Positions 38,300 through 46,175 of a stretch of 64,000 nt of DNA are shown one piece after another. The stretch lies in assembly GCF_005239095.1 (NCBI RefSeq), contig NZ_SZUA01000003.1:642200-706199 (forward strand). The letters run 5' to 3'. A program made the translations under genes and the position numbers. Numbering within the stretch: the first letter of the stretch is position 1; every line of letters begins with the position of its first letter. The notes beneath the pieces are model-generated. The model had not been told where the DNA came from. It did no database searches and saw nothing but the letters and a program-made list of their open reading frames with translations. Source of the DNA: Luteimonas gilva (GTDB taxonomy: Bacteria; Pseudomonadota; Gammaproteobacteria; Xanthomonadales; Xanthomonadaceae).

Positions 38300-38383
38300 G
38301 TGTAGAGCGGAGCTTGCTCCGCTGCTCTTGATCTTGATTTCAGGAGTCGAAGAAAAAGCAGCGGAGCAAGCTCCGCTCTACAC
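38300..38383. repeat. Palindromic repeat between ftsA and ftsZ
   Basis: Perfect 27-base arms: 38300-38326 (GTGTAGAGCGGAGCTTGCTC...) and 38357-38383 (...GAGCAAGCTCCGCTCTACAC). Placed between two genes normally co-expressed, it could process or partly terminate the transcript and so adjust the FtsA:FtsZ ratio; this is inference. Confidence 0.85.
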
Positions 38384-38498
38384 AGGCAGAAGCGCGGCGT
38401 GATGGCGCGACGCGCGGCGGCAAGAGGCAAGACGATTGCAACACATTGCGACAACAACCCGATTTCATAACTAGCGGTACAGAACGGAGGACGTGGAC

Positions 38499-39707
38499 AT
38501 GGCGCATTTCGAACTGGTTGAAAGAATGGCTCCGAACGCGATCATCAAGGTCGTGGGCGTGGGCGGCGGCGGCGGCAACGCGGTCGCGCATATGGTCAAC
38601 AGCAGCGTGGACGGGGTGGAATTCATCACCGCCAACACCGACGCGCAGGCGATCAAGAACTGCGGTTCCAAACTGCAATTGCAGTTGGGCGGCAACGTCA
38701 CCAAGGGACTCGGCGCGGGCGCGAATCCCGAAGTCGGCCGGCAGGCGGCGTTGGAAGACCGCGAACAGATCATGGATGCGCTACAGGGCGCGGACATGGT
38801 CTTCATCACCGCCGGCATGGGCGGCGGCACCGGCACCGGCGCGGCGCCGGTCGTCGCGCAGCTGGCGAAAGAGATGGGCATCCTGACGGTCGCGGTGGTC
38901 ACCAAGCCGTTCCCGTTCGAAGGCCGTCGCCGCATGCAGGTGGCGCTGAAGGGCATCGAGGAGCTGTCCCACCACTGCGATTCGCTGATCACGATCCCGA
39001 ACGAGAAGCTGATCACCGTGCTCGGCCGCAACGCGACGATGATCCAGGCCTTCCGCGCCGCGAACGACGTGCTGCAGGGCGCCGTGCAGGGCATCGCCGA
39101 CCTGATCGTGCGTCCGGGCCTGATCAACGTCGACTTCGCCGACGTGCGCACCGTGATGAGCGAGATGGGCCTGGCGATGATGGGCACCGGTCACGCCCGC
39201 GGCGACGACCGCGCGCAAGCGGCGGCGGAGAGCGCGATCCAGAACCCGCTGCTGGACGACGTGAACCTGTCGGGCGCCAACGGCATCCTGGTCAACATCA
39301 CCGCCGGTCCGGATTTCACCATGGCCGAGTTCGACGAAGTCGGCCGCACCATCGAGAACTTCGCTTCGGAAGACGCGACCGTCGTGATCGGCACTGTGCT
39401 CGATCCGGACATGCAGGACGAAGTGAAGGTCACCGTGGTCGCGACCGGCCTGAACCGCGTCGCCTCGCGTCAGCACGTGCGCGTGCAGGAGCATGAGCCG
39501 ATCCGCACGCCGATCAAGCTGGTGCGCAACGCCACCACGGGCCAGCCCGACTTCGACGCGATGTCGCACGTCGAACCGGCGCCGACCCACGGCTTCGGCG
39601 GCCTGCGCAGCGGCCGCGCCCATGCGTCGGAGAGCGCGCCGGCGGTAGCCGATTTGCCGGGCGATTACCTGGACATTCCGGCGTTCCTGCGCCGGCAGGC
39701 CGATTGA
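38499..39707 (+). CDS. ftsZ: Cell division protein FtsZ
   Basis: Tubulin-like GTPase that forms the Z-ring. The 402-residue protein has the GTP-binding VVGVGGGGGNAVAHMV, the tubulin signature GGGTGTG (residues 108-114), the T7 loop NVDFADVRTVMSEMG, and the C-terminal peptide DYLDIPAFLRRQAD that binds FtsA and ZipA. ATG 38499 is chosen because GGAGG (38486-38490) is eight bases upstream; a GTG at 38493 is too close. A strong terminator follows, so ftsZ ends the dcw transcript. Confidence 0.98.
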   Translation: MAHFELVERMAPNAIIKVVGVGGGGGNAVAHMVNSSVDGVEFITANTDAQAIKNCGSKLQLQLGGNVTKGLGAGANPEVGRQAALEDREQIMDALQGADMVFITAGMGGGTGTGAAPVVAQLAKEMGILTVAVVTKPFPFEGRRRMQVALKGIEELSHHCDSLITIPNEKLITVLGRNATMIQAFRAANDVLQGAVQGIADLIVRPGLINVDFADVRTVMSEMGLAMMGTGHARGDDRAQAAAESAIQNPLLDDVNLSGANGILVNITAGPDFTMAEFDEVGRTIENFASEDATVVIGTVLDPDMQDEVKVTVVATGLNRVASRQHVRVQEHEPIRTPIKLVRNATTGQPDFDAMSHVEPAPTHGFGGLRSGRAHASESAPAVADLPGDYLDIPAFLRRQAD

Positions 39708-39740
39708 GGTTTTCAGCTAGCCAGCGGTAACGTCCTCTTG

Positions 39741-39772
39741 GCTGCCGGGCCGCGCCGGCCCGGCAGCATTTT
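39741..39772 (+). terminator. Intrinsic terminator of the dcw operon
   Basis: GCTGCCGGGCC (39741-39751), loop GCGCC, GGCCCGGCAGC (39757-39767), then ATTTTC. A perfect 11-bp GC stem 33 bases after the ftsZ stop. Confidence 0.85.
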
Positions 39773-39898
39773 CGGTATCGGCGTCCTGTCGGGTCTGCGG
39801 GCTCGTCGGTGCGCCACTGCGATCCATGGCCCTTGCCTCGCATGGTCTCCGTCTTTTTGGCACGGCATCTCTCTGCCATATCGCCAACGGAGCAGTCC

Positions 39899-41227
39899 AT
39901 GCGTTACCTGTTCGCTTTACTCTTGCTGGGCGGCGCGGCCTACGCCGCCGACGTAGCCCAAGAACTTCCCGCCAAGATCAGCAAACCCAGCGTCGACGTC
40001 TATAGCGCCCCCGACTTGAACGCCGAGCGCCTGCTGACACTCAAGCGGAACGACGCGGTCAAGATCGCGGGCCAGAAGGGCTTATGGTACGAGGTCGGCG
40101 CGATGCCCGGCAAATCGGGATTCGTTCGGGTGAACGATGTGCGGTTGGCGCAAGCCGGCCGCGACGACAGCGGCCCCAACGTGTTGTTCGTCGGGAAATC
40201 GGGCTTGGGGCGAGGCAGCGAAACCGCCGGCGTGCGCGGCCTCGATGAAAATCAATTGCGCATCGCAGCCGCGAATAACGTGCAGCTCGAGAAGATGCAA
40301 AGTTATCGTGCCGCTGCGAAAGCGGCTGCGGCTTACGCGCGCAAGCAAGGGCTCACGGCCACGGCCGTGGCTTACGCCGCCGAAGCCAAGCCGGCCGCGG
40401 CGGGGCAGGGCGGGGCGACGCAAGCGCAAAAGCGCGAAGGCATCTCCCAGGCGCAAGGCGCAATGGGGCGCCTTGGCATGGGCGGCGGCAAGACCAACGA
40501 CGCCGCAGAGATGGCCAGCGCGTCCGCGGGCAAATCCGAAGCCGAACAGCAGCAAGAGGAATTGGCGCTGGGCCCGGCCTTGGCCGCGCGCGTGCTGGGA
40601 GCGAGCCCGCTGTGGAGCGACGATGCCGCGCAACGGCGGATCAACCTCATCGGCCGCTGGGTGGCGTCGAACACCAGCCGTCCCGATTTGCCTTGGACCT
40701 TCGGCGTCATCGCCACCGACGAAGTCAACGCTTTCGCCATGCCGGGCGGCTATGTGCTGATGACGCGCGGCCTGTATCGGCGTTTGGATGGCGACGCCGA
40801 ACTCGCGGCCGCGTTGGGACACGAAATCAGCCATGTCGTTCAACGCGACCACTACAACGTCATCCACAAACAGGAAATGACCCAGGCGGGCGCCAAGATC
40901 GCCATGCGTAATGTCAAGACTCCGGCGGACGGCAATCCCGCGGCGGCGTACGCGCGCGATTTCGTGGAGAAGAACGGCGCGGCCATCTTGATGCGCGGCC
41001 TGGATCGCAGCGCCGAATACCGTTCGGACGAGGCGGCGCAGATCTACCTGGCCCGCTCCGGCTACAACCCGCTGGCTCTGTACTCGGTGCTGCAGAAGAT
41101 GGGGTCGATGGGCAACAAATCCGGCTTCCTGGCGCAGCTGTACAAAACCCACCCGGCGATGGGCAAGCGCTTGGACCAGATCGACAAGCGCGGGCAGGGC
41201 GTATTGGAGCCGTATCTGTCGCGGTAG
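39899..41227 (+). CDS. Secreted M48-family metalloprotease with SH3-like domain
   Basis: A 442-residue exported zinc protease. Signal peptide at residues 1-16 (MRYLFALLLLGGAAYA). Residues ~25-80 look like a bacterial SH3 domain (SVDVYSAPDLNAERLLTLKR, KGLWYEVGAMPGKSGFVRV), a Q/A-rich linker follows to about residue 235, then the M48 peptidase domain: NAFAMPGGYVLMTRGLYRRL, zinc site ALGHEISHVVQRDHYN and the third ligand region SAEYRSDEAAQIYLARSGY. The family includes periplasmic quality-control proteases such as LoiP and BepA. ATG 39899 has GGAG seven bases upstream; the 30-residue longer frame is rejected. It lies between ftsZ and lpxC, which are usually adjacent. Confidence 0.88.
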   Translation: MRYLFALLLLGGAAYAADVAQELPAKISKPSVDVYSAPDLNAERLLTLKRNDAVKIAGQKGLWYEVGAMPGKSGFVRVNDVRLAQAGRDDSGPNVLFVGKSGLGRGSETAGVRGLDENQLRIAAANNVQLEKMQSYRAAAKAAAAYARKQGLTATAVAYAAEAKPAAAGQGGATQAQKREGISQAQGAMGRLGMGGGKTNDAAEMASASAGKSEAEQQQEELALGPALAARVLGASPLWSDDAAQRRINLIGRWVASNTSRPDLPWTFGVIATDEVNAFAMPGGYVLMTRGLYRRLDGDAELAAALGHEISHVVQRDHYNVIHKQEMTQAGAKIAMRNVKTPADGNPAAAYARDFVEKNGAAILMRGLDRSAEYRSDEAAQIYLARSGYNPLALYSVLQKMGSMGNKSGFLAQLYKTHPAMGKRLDQIDKRGQGVLEPYLSR

Positions 41228-41246
41228 CAGACGGTTGAATCCGGCG

Positions 41247-41278
41247 ACGCTGCCGGACCGCACGTCCGGCAGCGTTTA
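41247..41278. terminator. Terminator between convergent M48 and effector genes
   Basis: ACGCTGCCGGAC (41247-41258), loop CGCAC, GTCCGGCAGCGT (41264-41275), a perfect 12-bp stem followed by TT on the plus strand. It abuts the stop codon of the minus-strand effector gene and probably serves the plus-strand gene best. Confidence 0.7.
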
Positions 41279-42274
41279 TAGCGAGCGGCTCAGGCTGCGG
41301 CCTTGCGTGAGTTGCTGTTCCTGCGCCATCCATTGCTCGCGCTGCTGGGCCCGCTGAGCATCCAGCGATTCGGATCGTTGCATCGTCTCGCTGATCGGCG
41401 GCGGCGTTTCCGACAGGTCGACGTGCGCCCGGAAGCCAGGCGTCTTGCTCATCACGAAGACGCGGCCCTCGTGCACCATGACAATGTCCAGATGCTCGGC
41501 ATCCCGCACGCAGCCGACTTTGGCTTGCAGCGTTACGTGGGCGGCCATTTCGTCGGATGTGCCTGCCGGTAGGTGTCGGCGGATGGTTTCGTGAAGGGCG
41601 TGGTCGGGATGGCGGGGGTCGCTGTAGCTGCGTGGACTGTCCAGAGATTGTTGCGGCTCCGTATTTCCTAGCCAACGGTCTGCAGGGCGTTCGCTATCCA
41701 TGTGTGGCCGCACGCTATCTCGTCTCTGATACTCATCGATCCGCCCTTCCGGTGTAATGACTCCGGTGTCGAGATCACGAATGTATTCACGAAAATGATT
41801 GAGTTGCCATTCGTTGAAATCGATGTGGGTATGCAGCCCTACTTTTACGCCAGGTGGAGCTTTATTGCTCTGTCTGCCGAGCAATTGACCATATTCTATT
41901 TTTTGCCCCTCTTGTACATGGATGGGATGCATGTGCCGCACGCGCGCGATCAGTTCAGCGTCTTCGCTTGATCGGTTATAAATTTCAACGGTCCCCCAAC
42001 GATCGAGCCGCGGGGAGCGTCGGATGTATCCAGATACCGGAGACGGTACATCCACTAGTGCGCTGCCCTCTACCGAGAGCACCAAGTCCTTGCTTACCAT
42101 CCTTTGATGGGTTGGGGATTCGACATATTCCTCGCGGCTTCCGTCGATCTCGGCGTACCTGCGTTTATTGAGATCTTCGACCCAGGTGGGGTGATGCTTC
42201 TCGATAGATTCGTAAGAATCGACGTGCCCCCAGGACTTGCCAACGCTCTCCGCAACTTCGTATTTGCGAGCCAT
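41276..42274 (-). CDS. Putative T4SS antibacterial effector (X-Tfe) with M23-like N-terminal region and XVIPCD
   Basis: A 332-residue protein without a signal peptide. Residues ~215-320 match the C-terminal XVIPCD type that directs xanthomonad effectors to the T4SS coupling protein VirD4: DPRHPDHALHETIRRHLP, GTSDEMAAHVTLQAKVG, RVFVMSKTPGFRAHVDLS, then a Gln-rich end (AQQREQWMAQEQQL). Residues ~56-155 resemble an M23 (lysostaphin-type) endopeptidase: VDVPSPVSGYI, WGTVEIYN, HMHPIHVQEGQKIEYGQLLG and GLHTHIDFN; possible zinc ligands are H56 or D63, H114/H116, H148 and H150. The usual HxxxD site is altered. Inference: a toxin that cuts peptidoglycan of T4SS-targeted rivals. GC content is visibly lower than in the neighbours, suggesting transfer. 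A lipoprotein gene lies 15 bases upstream on the same strand and is the likely immunity gene. Confidence 0.75.
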   Translation of the reverse strand: MARKYEVAESVGKSWGHVDSYESIEKHHPTWVEDLNKRRYAEIDGSREEYVESPTHQRMVSKDLVLSVEGSALVDVPSPVSGYIRRSPRLDRWGTVEIYNRSSEDAELIARVRHMHPIHVQEGQKIEYGQLLGRQSNKAPPGVKVGLHTHIDFNEWQLNHFREYIRDLDTGVITPEGRIDEYQRRDSVRPHMDSERPADRWLGNTEPQQSLDSPRSYSDPRHPDHALHETIRRHLPAGTSDEMAAHVTLQAKVGCVRDAEHLDIVMVHEGRVFVMSKTPGFRAHVDLSETPPPISETMQRSESLDAQRAQQREQWMAQEQQLTQGRSLSRSL

Positions 42275-42289
42275 AAATTTCCTTGAAAA

Positions 42290-42829
42290 TTAGGTAGAGC
42301 CATCCGTCATGCTGATCAGAAACCAGCAAGCCGCATATTTCTGGAACAGATAGGCCCGGCTATATGCGCCGCTTCCTTGGCTGTGCGTAAAAACCTCGTA
42401 TCGATTACTGCTTTTCTTCGATATCTCGATCTCGACGCCTTTTTCAGCTAGAAGGCGCCGGTTGAGAATCAGAGGGAAATTCACCTCCGCTTTCTGGAGA
42501 AGAAGCACGCGAGGAGCCCGGTCTAAATCTTGAGGGTCGTACTGGACGGTTTCGTACGGGAAACGGGTGAAGGCTTCTTGCAACCGTTCGTCTGCAAGAA
42601 AATTTTCGATGAATACCGAAAAGTCCAGCGATGGGCACAGCTTCAGCGGTTGCTTGGTCTCCGCTCGCTCGATGACCGCAGATTCGGCCCTGCGTTCTGC
42701 GAGAAGCGAAGTTTCGGATTCGATCGGCGACAGGCCGGCATCGGATATCGGATGTCTTGCGTTCGGCGGCGAGCACGCGCCCGCGGAAAGCGAAAAAAAC
42801 AAGCAGCACAGAAGTGGCCGAAAGTTCAT
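42290..42829 (-). CDS. Putative immunity lipoprotein (X-Tfi) for the adjacent effector
   Basis: A 179-residue predicted lipoprotein. The signal is MNFRPLLCCLFFSLSAGACS with acylation expected at C19 (box AGAC, less common at -3). The mature part has no membrane segment; it contains PLKLCPSLDFSVFIENFLAD, RFPYETVQYDPQDLDRAPRV and AYLFQKYAACWFLISMTDG, which I cannot assign to a named family. It precedes the effector gene by 15 bases on the same strand, is of the same low-GC type, and would sit in the periplasm where an M23-like toxin acts. This matches the known layout of xanthomonad T4SS effector/immunity pairs, where periplasmic immunity proteins are lipoproteins. ATG 42829 is chosen; an upstream GTG (42862) would add 11 residues before the signal. 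Confidence 0.7.
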   Translation of the reverse strand: MNFRPLLCCLFFSLSAGACSPPNARHPISDAGLSPIESETSLLAERRAESAVIERAETKQPLKLCPSLDFSVFIENFLADERLQEAFTRFPYETVQYDPQDLDRAPRVLLLQKAEVNFPLILNRRLLAEKGVEIEISKKSSNRYEVFTHSQGSGAYSRAYLFQKYAACWFLISMTDGST

Positions 42830-43131
42830 AGGTGCCTGCGTGATTCCGACCTGCCGATGCACGGTAAAACCGAGCCTTGATGGCCGTGCTCTTCGCGCTT
42901 CATGCGGGTTCTGTGACGCGGCTCACGTCGCTTCGTATCCCGGGGAGGGCTGACTGTTCGCCCGGCCCGGCCGTACGATCGTTCCCCGTCCCGGCGCCCC
43001 TTCCGTTCAGGTTCAGGAAGGCGCATGCTAATCTTCGCCGTCTGGCGGCCAGGCACGCTTCTTGTGGCCGGCCGCGGCGTCCCGCGGCTCCAATAATTAC
43101 AACGTCAGCGCAAGGCTCCGCCCCCCGACCT
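42830..43131. other. Spacer between the immunity gene and lpxC
   Basis: This 302-base divergent spacer should carry promoters for both the minus-strand immunity/effector pair and lpxC. A TGCTAATCT extended -10-like sequence near 43024 could serve lpxC, but no clear -35 was found. GC content rises sharply towards lpxC, marking the edge of the low-GC insert. Confidence 0.4.
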
Positions 43132-44040
43132 ATGCTGCGTCAACGCACCCTTAAAAACGTCATCCGCGCCACCGGCGTGGGACTGCATAGCGGCGAGAAG
43201 GTCTATATGACTTTGCGCCCCGCGCCCGCCAATACCGGCATCATGTTCCGGCGCGTCGATTTGGAGCCGGTCGTCGAGATCCCGGCCGACGCCGACCTCG
43301 TCGCCGAAACCACCCTGTGCACCGGCCTGGCCCGCGATGGCGCCAAGGTCCAGACCGTCGAGCACCTGATGTCGGCCCTGGCCGGCCTGGGCGTCGACAA
43401 CGTCTATGTGGAGCTGTCCTCGGCCGAGCTGCCGATCATGGACGGCTCGGCGGGCCCCTTCGTATTCCTGCTGCAATCGGCCGGCATCGTCGAACAGGAC
43501 GCCGCCAAGCGCTTCATCCGGATCAAGCGTCCGGTGGAAGTGCGCGAGGGCGACAAGCTGGCCCGGTTCACGCCTTACGACGGATACAAGCTCGATTTCA
43601 CGATCGAATTCGACCACCCGATGATCCCTTCGGCCCAGTCGAAAGCCACCCTCGATTTCTCCACCGCCGCCTACGTCAAGGAAGTCAGCCGCGCCCGTAC
43701 GTTCGGCTTCATGCGCGACTTGGAATTCATGCGCGAGCGCAACCTGGGCTTGGGCGGATCGATGGACAATGCCATCGTCCTGGACGAATTCCGGGTATTG
43801 AACGACGACGGCCTGCGCTATGCCGACGAATTCGTCCGCCACAAGATCCTGGATGCGGTCGGCGACCTGTACTTGGTCGGCCACGCCATCGTCGGCGCCT
43901 ACGAGGGCCACAAATCCGGCCATGCCCTCAACAACAAGCTGGTCAGGGCCCTCCAGGCCGATGCCGGGGCTTGGGAAGTGGTGACATACCCGGATGCCGA
44001 GGCCGCCCCGGCCTTCTATGGCGAGCTGGCCCCGGTCTGA
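43132..44040 (+). CDS. lpxC: UDP-3-O-acyl-N-acetylglucosamine deacetylase
   Basis: Zinc-dependent committed step of lipid A synthesis. The 302-residue protein shows [20 protein letters not shown], the first zinc His in [54 protein letters not shown], the zinc site [13 protein letters not shown] and the C-terminal catalytic [16 protein letters not shown] 43132 gives the family's normal length. In related genomes lpxC directly follows ftsZ; here a protease and an effector/immunity pair intervene. A palindromic repeat follows the gene. Confidence 0.98.
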   Translation: MLRQRTLKNVIRATGVGLHSGEKVYMTLRPAPANTGIMFRRVDLEPVVEIPADADLVAETTLCTGLARDGAKVQTVEHLMSALAGLGVDNVYVELSSAELPIMDGSAGPFVFLLQSAGIVEQDAAKRFIRIKRPVEVREGDKLARFTPYDGYKLDFTIEFDHPMIPSAQSKATLDFSTAAYVKEVSRARTFGFMRDLEFMRERNLGLGGSMDNAIVLDEFRVLNDDGLRYADEFVRHKILDAVGDLYLVGHAIVGAYEGHKSGHALNNKLVRALQADAGAWEVVTYPDAEAAPAFYGELAPV

Positions 44041-44046
44041 GCCCGC

Positions 44047-44135
44047 CTTTTTAGGGTCGAGCCTGCTCGACTGCTTTCTGGCCTGATCCCGGGAACGTGC
44101 CCTAAGGGCAGTCGAGCAGGCTCGACTCCAAAAAG
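44047..44135. repeat. Palindromic repeat after lpxC
   Basis: Arms 44047-44074 (CTTTTTAGGGTCGAGCCTGC...) and 44108-44135 (...GCAGGCTCGACTCCAAAAAG), nearly perfect over 28 bases. The T-runs at both outer ends suit a bidirectional terminator between lpxC and dciA. The remaining ~190 bases to dciA are AT-richer and hold no recognised gene. Confidence 0.75.
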
Positions 44136-44325
44136 CACCTTTCCGAACCGCCCATCGGGCGCAGGCCCCCGCTCATCCCTGTGAGCGGATTGTGAAGCGC
44201 ATGCCCAAATTTAACTTTTTTCTTCCCGGATATTAACGAATTGGGCGGACGACGCCGTTACCATGCCCCCTGGCTGGGTACGGCGGCCCGCTGGGGAAAC
44301 GTATTTTCCCGCCGGACTCGGCCAG

Positions 44326-44769
44326 TCAAGAGCGTTCTCCAGGTTCCGCGGAGTCGGGATCTTGCAGGGAATCCAAGGCGGCTCGCAGGGCGTCACGCGA
44401 GGCCGTCGACATCGGTTTGACCGTCCTTTCCACCCGCGATGGCTTGTCGATCAGCGGGACGGCCGTCGTTTTGACGGTGAGGACGGTCGCATCGAGCCCG
44501 ACGGACCGGGCAGCGTCGAGCACCTCGGCGGCGGCGAGCCTGAGCTTGGCCGTCCACACCGGGGCATCGGCGAGGAAGACCAGTTTGCCGCCCGGAGCGA
44601 CATTGGCCAGCCGCACATGCGCGGCCAGTTCGGGAGGCAAGCAGGGACGCAAGCGCAGGTCCAACGCATCCAGCCACAGGGCTCGACGCAGTGGATCGCC
44701 GGCCGGATCGGCCAGCAGCGCTTCGAGTGCGGCTTGCGGTAGGGAGTCACGAGATCCGGAGCCGGTCAT
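44326..44769 (-). CDS. dciA: DUF721 protein, DciA-type replicative helicase loader/operator
   Basis: A 147-residue DUF721 protein. DciA proteins of this family assist loading of the replicative helicase DnaB in bacteria without the phage-derived DnaC/DnaI. Family features are visible: LRPCLPPELAAHVRLANVAP, the conserved GGKLVFLADAPVWTAKLRL strand and AEVLDAARSVGLDATVLTVK (a KH-like fold). The last ~50 residues are probably disordered. Location between lpxC and secA on the opposite strand matches the Pseudomonas dciA locus. Transcribed divergently from the M23 peptidase gene. Confidence 0.8.
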   Translation of the reverse strand: MTGSGSRDSLPQAALEALLADPAGDPLRRALWLDALDLRLRPCLPPELAAHVRLANVAPGGKLVFLADAPVWTAKLRLAAAEVLDAARSVGLDATVLTVKTTAVPLIDKPSRVERTVKPMSTASRDALRAALDSLQDPDSAEPGERS

Positions 44770-44912
44770 TGCGGACTCGGAGATTAAAGAAAGGTTAGCA
44801 AGGCGATTTCACAACGCGGGCAGTGTAACCATACGGCCCAGATTTTTTCGATTTCCGTCTTATCAGAAGCGCAACAGGGGCAGCGTTGCTCGTTAGCTGG
44901 CGGAGTCTTGAG

Positions 44913-45863
44913 ATGGATGCTTCGGTTTCGATGAATTTTTCCGATTATTTGAACAATGCGCGCTATTGGGTGATGGATCTGCCCTACCGGACGCGCGATT
45001 TCATTTCCTTCCGTCCCGGCTTGGCCGCGATCGTGTTGGCGTCCATCGGCATCGCCGCCGGCGCGGGCATGCGCAGCGGCATCGGCAGCGTCGAAGTCGA
45101 TCAACTTCAGGCCAAGCTCGATCGCCAGCAAGCGCAATTCGACGACGTGCGCACGCACGCCAAGCAAGAAGTGAACGCTATGGCCGCGCGCCTGGCCGAG
45201 CTGCAGGCCGAAGCGAATCGCTTGAACGCTTTGGGCGAACGCCTGACCCGCATCGGTCAGTTGCAGGACGGGGAATTCGATTTCGACAAGCCGGTCGGCG
45301 TCGGCGGCGCCGGCCCGGTGCGCGACATGAAGCCGGGCGAGTTGCACGACGGCCTGGATCAGCTGGAAGCCCAGTTGCAGTCCTCCGGCGGCCAGCTGAC
45401 CCTGCTCGAATCGCTGCTGTTCAACCGTCAGCTCGATCAGAACGCGGTGCCTTCGCGGATGCCGATCGCCAACACCTACATCACTTCGGGCTTCGGCGGT
45501 CGCGCCGATCCGTTCGGCGGCGGCAGCCAATACCACAAGGGCATCGACTTCAAGGCCAACGTCGGCGATCCGGTGACCGCGGTGGCCGACGGCGTAGTCA
45601 GCTATTCCGGCGTGCGTTCGGGCTACGGCAACGTGATCGAGATCGACCACGGCAATGGCTACGTCACCCGCTACGCCCACAATTCCAAGTTGCTGCTGAA
45701 GGTCGGCGACCTGGCGCGGGCCGGGCAGACCATCGCCAAGGCCGGCTCCACGGGCCGTTCCACCGGTGCCCACGTGCACCTGGAAGTCTGGCAGAACGGC
45801 GCGGTGGTCAATCCGCGCAAGTTCCTGGGCGAGCAGGGCAATGGGCTGCTGAAGCGGGGTTGA
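44913..45863 (+). CDS. M23-family metallopeptidase, membrane-anchored
   Basis: A 316-residue inner-membrane-anchored periplasmic protein of the M23 (LytM/NlpD-like) family, acting as a peptidoglycan endopeptidase or amidase activator. After a short cytoplasmic part comes one membrane segment (LAAIVLASIGIAAGAG), a coiled-coil region (VDQLQAKLDRQQAQFDDV to about residue 110) and the catalytic domain with ITSGFGGRADPFGGG, HKGIDFKANVGDPVTAV (first zinc His and Asp), YVTRYAHNSKLLL and GAHVHLEVW (HxH). All M23 zinc ligands are intact. ATG 44913 has GGAG seven bases upstream; a TTG at 44886 would add nine residues. The order lpxC-dciA-M23-secA is conserved in related bacteria. Confidence 0.92.
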   Translation: MDASVSMNFSDYLNNARYWVMDLPYRTRDFISFRPGLAAIVLASIGIAAGAGMRSGIGSVEVDQLQAKLDRQQAQFDDVRTHAKQEVNAMAARLAELQAEANRLNALGERLTRIGQLQDGEFDFDKPVGVGGAGPVRDMKPGELHDGLDQLEAQLQSSGGQLTLLESLLFNRQLDQNAVPSRMPIANTYITSGFGGRADPFGGGSQYHKGIDFKANVGDPVTAVADGVVSYSGVRSGYGNVIEIDHGNGYVTRYAHNSKLLLKVGDLARAGQTIAKAGSTGRSTGAHVHLEVWQNGAVVNPRKFLGEQGNGLLKRG

Positions 45864-46175
45864 GCTCGCATTAACCCTCGCTCGCTTGCGGGAGAGGGTT
45901 GGGTGAGGGCGCGCGGAGTAGCCCGCTGGCGGTGAATTAGAAGCGGGTGGGAACTAGCGTTCGACGCGATTTCAACCTGCGCGCGCCCTCATCCGCCCGC
46001 TGCGCGGCCAGCTTCTCCCGCGGGCGGGAGAAGGGTTCAAGAAGCCTTGTAAGCAGCCTTTCCGGCCCCAAGCTACAATGCGCGTTGCCAAAAAGGGCGC
46101 CCAGCGCCCTTTTCTGTTTTCGGGCCCAGCCCGGTCGTCGCCCGGTGCGGCGTTTACCCTTTTATCGGTCAAACC
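45864..46175. other. Repeat-containing leader region of secA
   Basis: This 312-base spacer carries a palindromic element (45873-46037: AACCCTCGCTCGCTTGCGGG, arms GGGTGAGGGCGCGCG and CGCGCGCCCTCATCC, and a CTTCTCCCG/CGGGAGAAG hairpin) of the CCCTCTCCC family. A TACAAT -10-like box follows at 46074-46079. Next comes a compact hairpin AAGGGCGC/GCGCCCTT near 46092-46110 with TTCTGTTTTC after it. No secM-like gene with an arrest motif was recognised, and the secA ATG has no clear Shine-Dalgarno sequence. Confidence 0.5.

Noticed and set aside
41303..42171. Plus-strand frames opposite the effector gene
   Set aside because: Short overlapping frames without ribosome-binding sites; the minus-strand protein has clear XVIPCD features.
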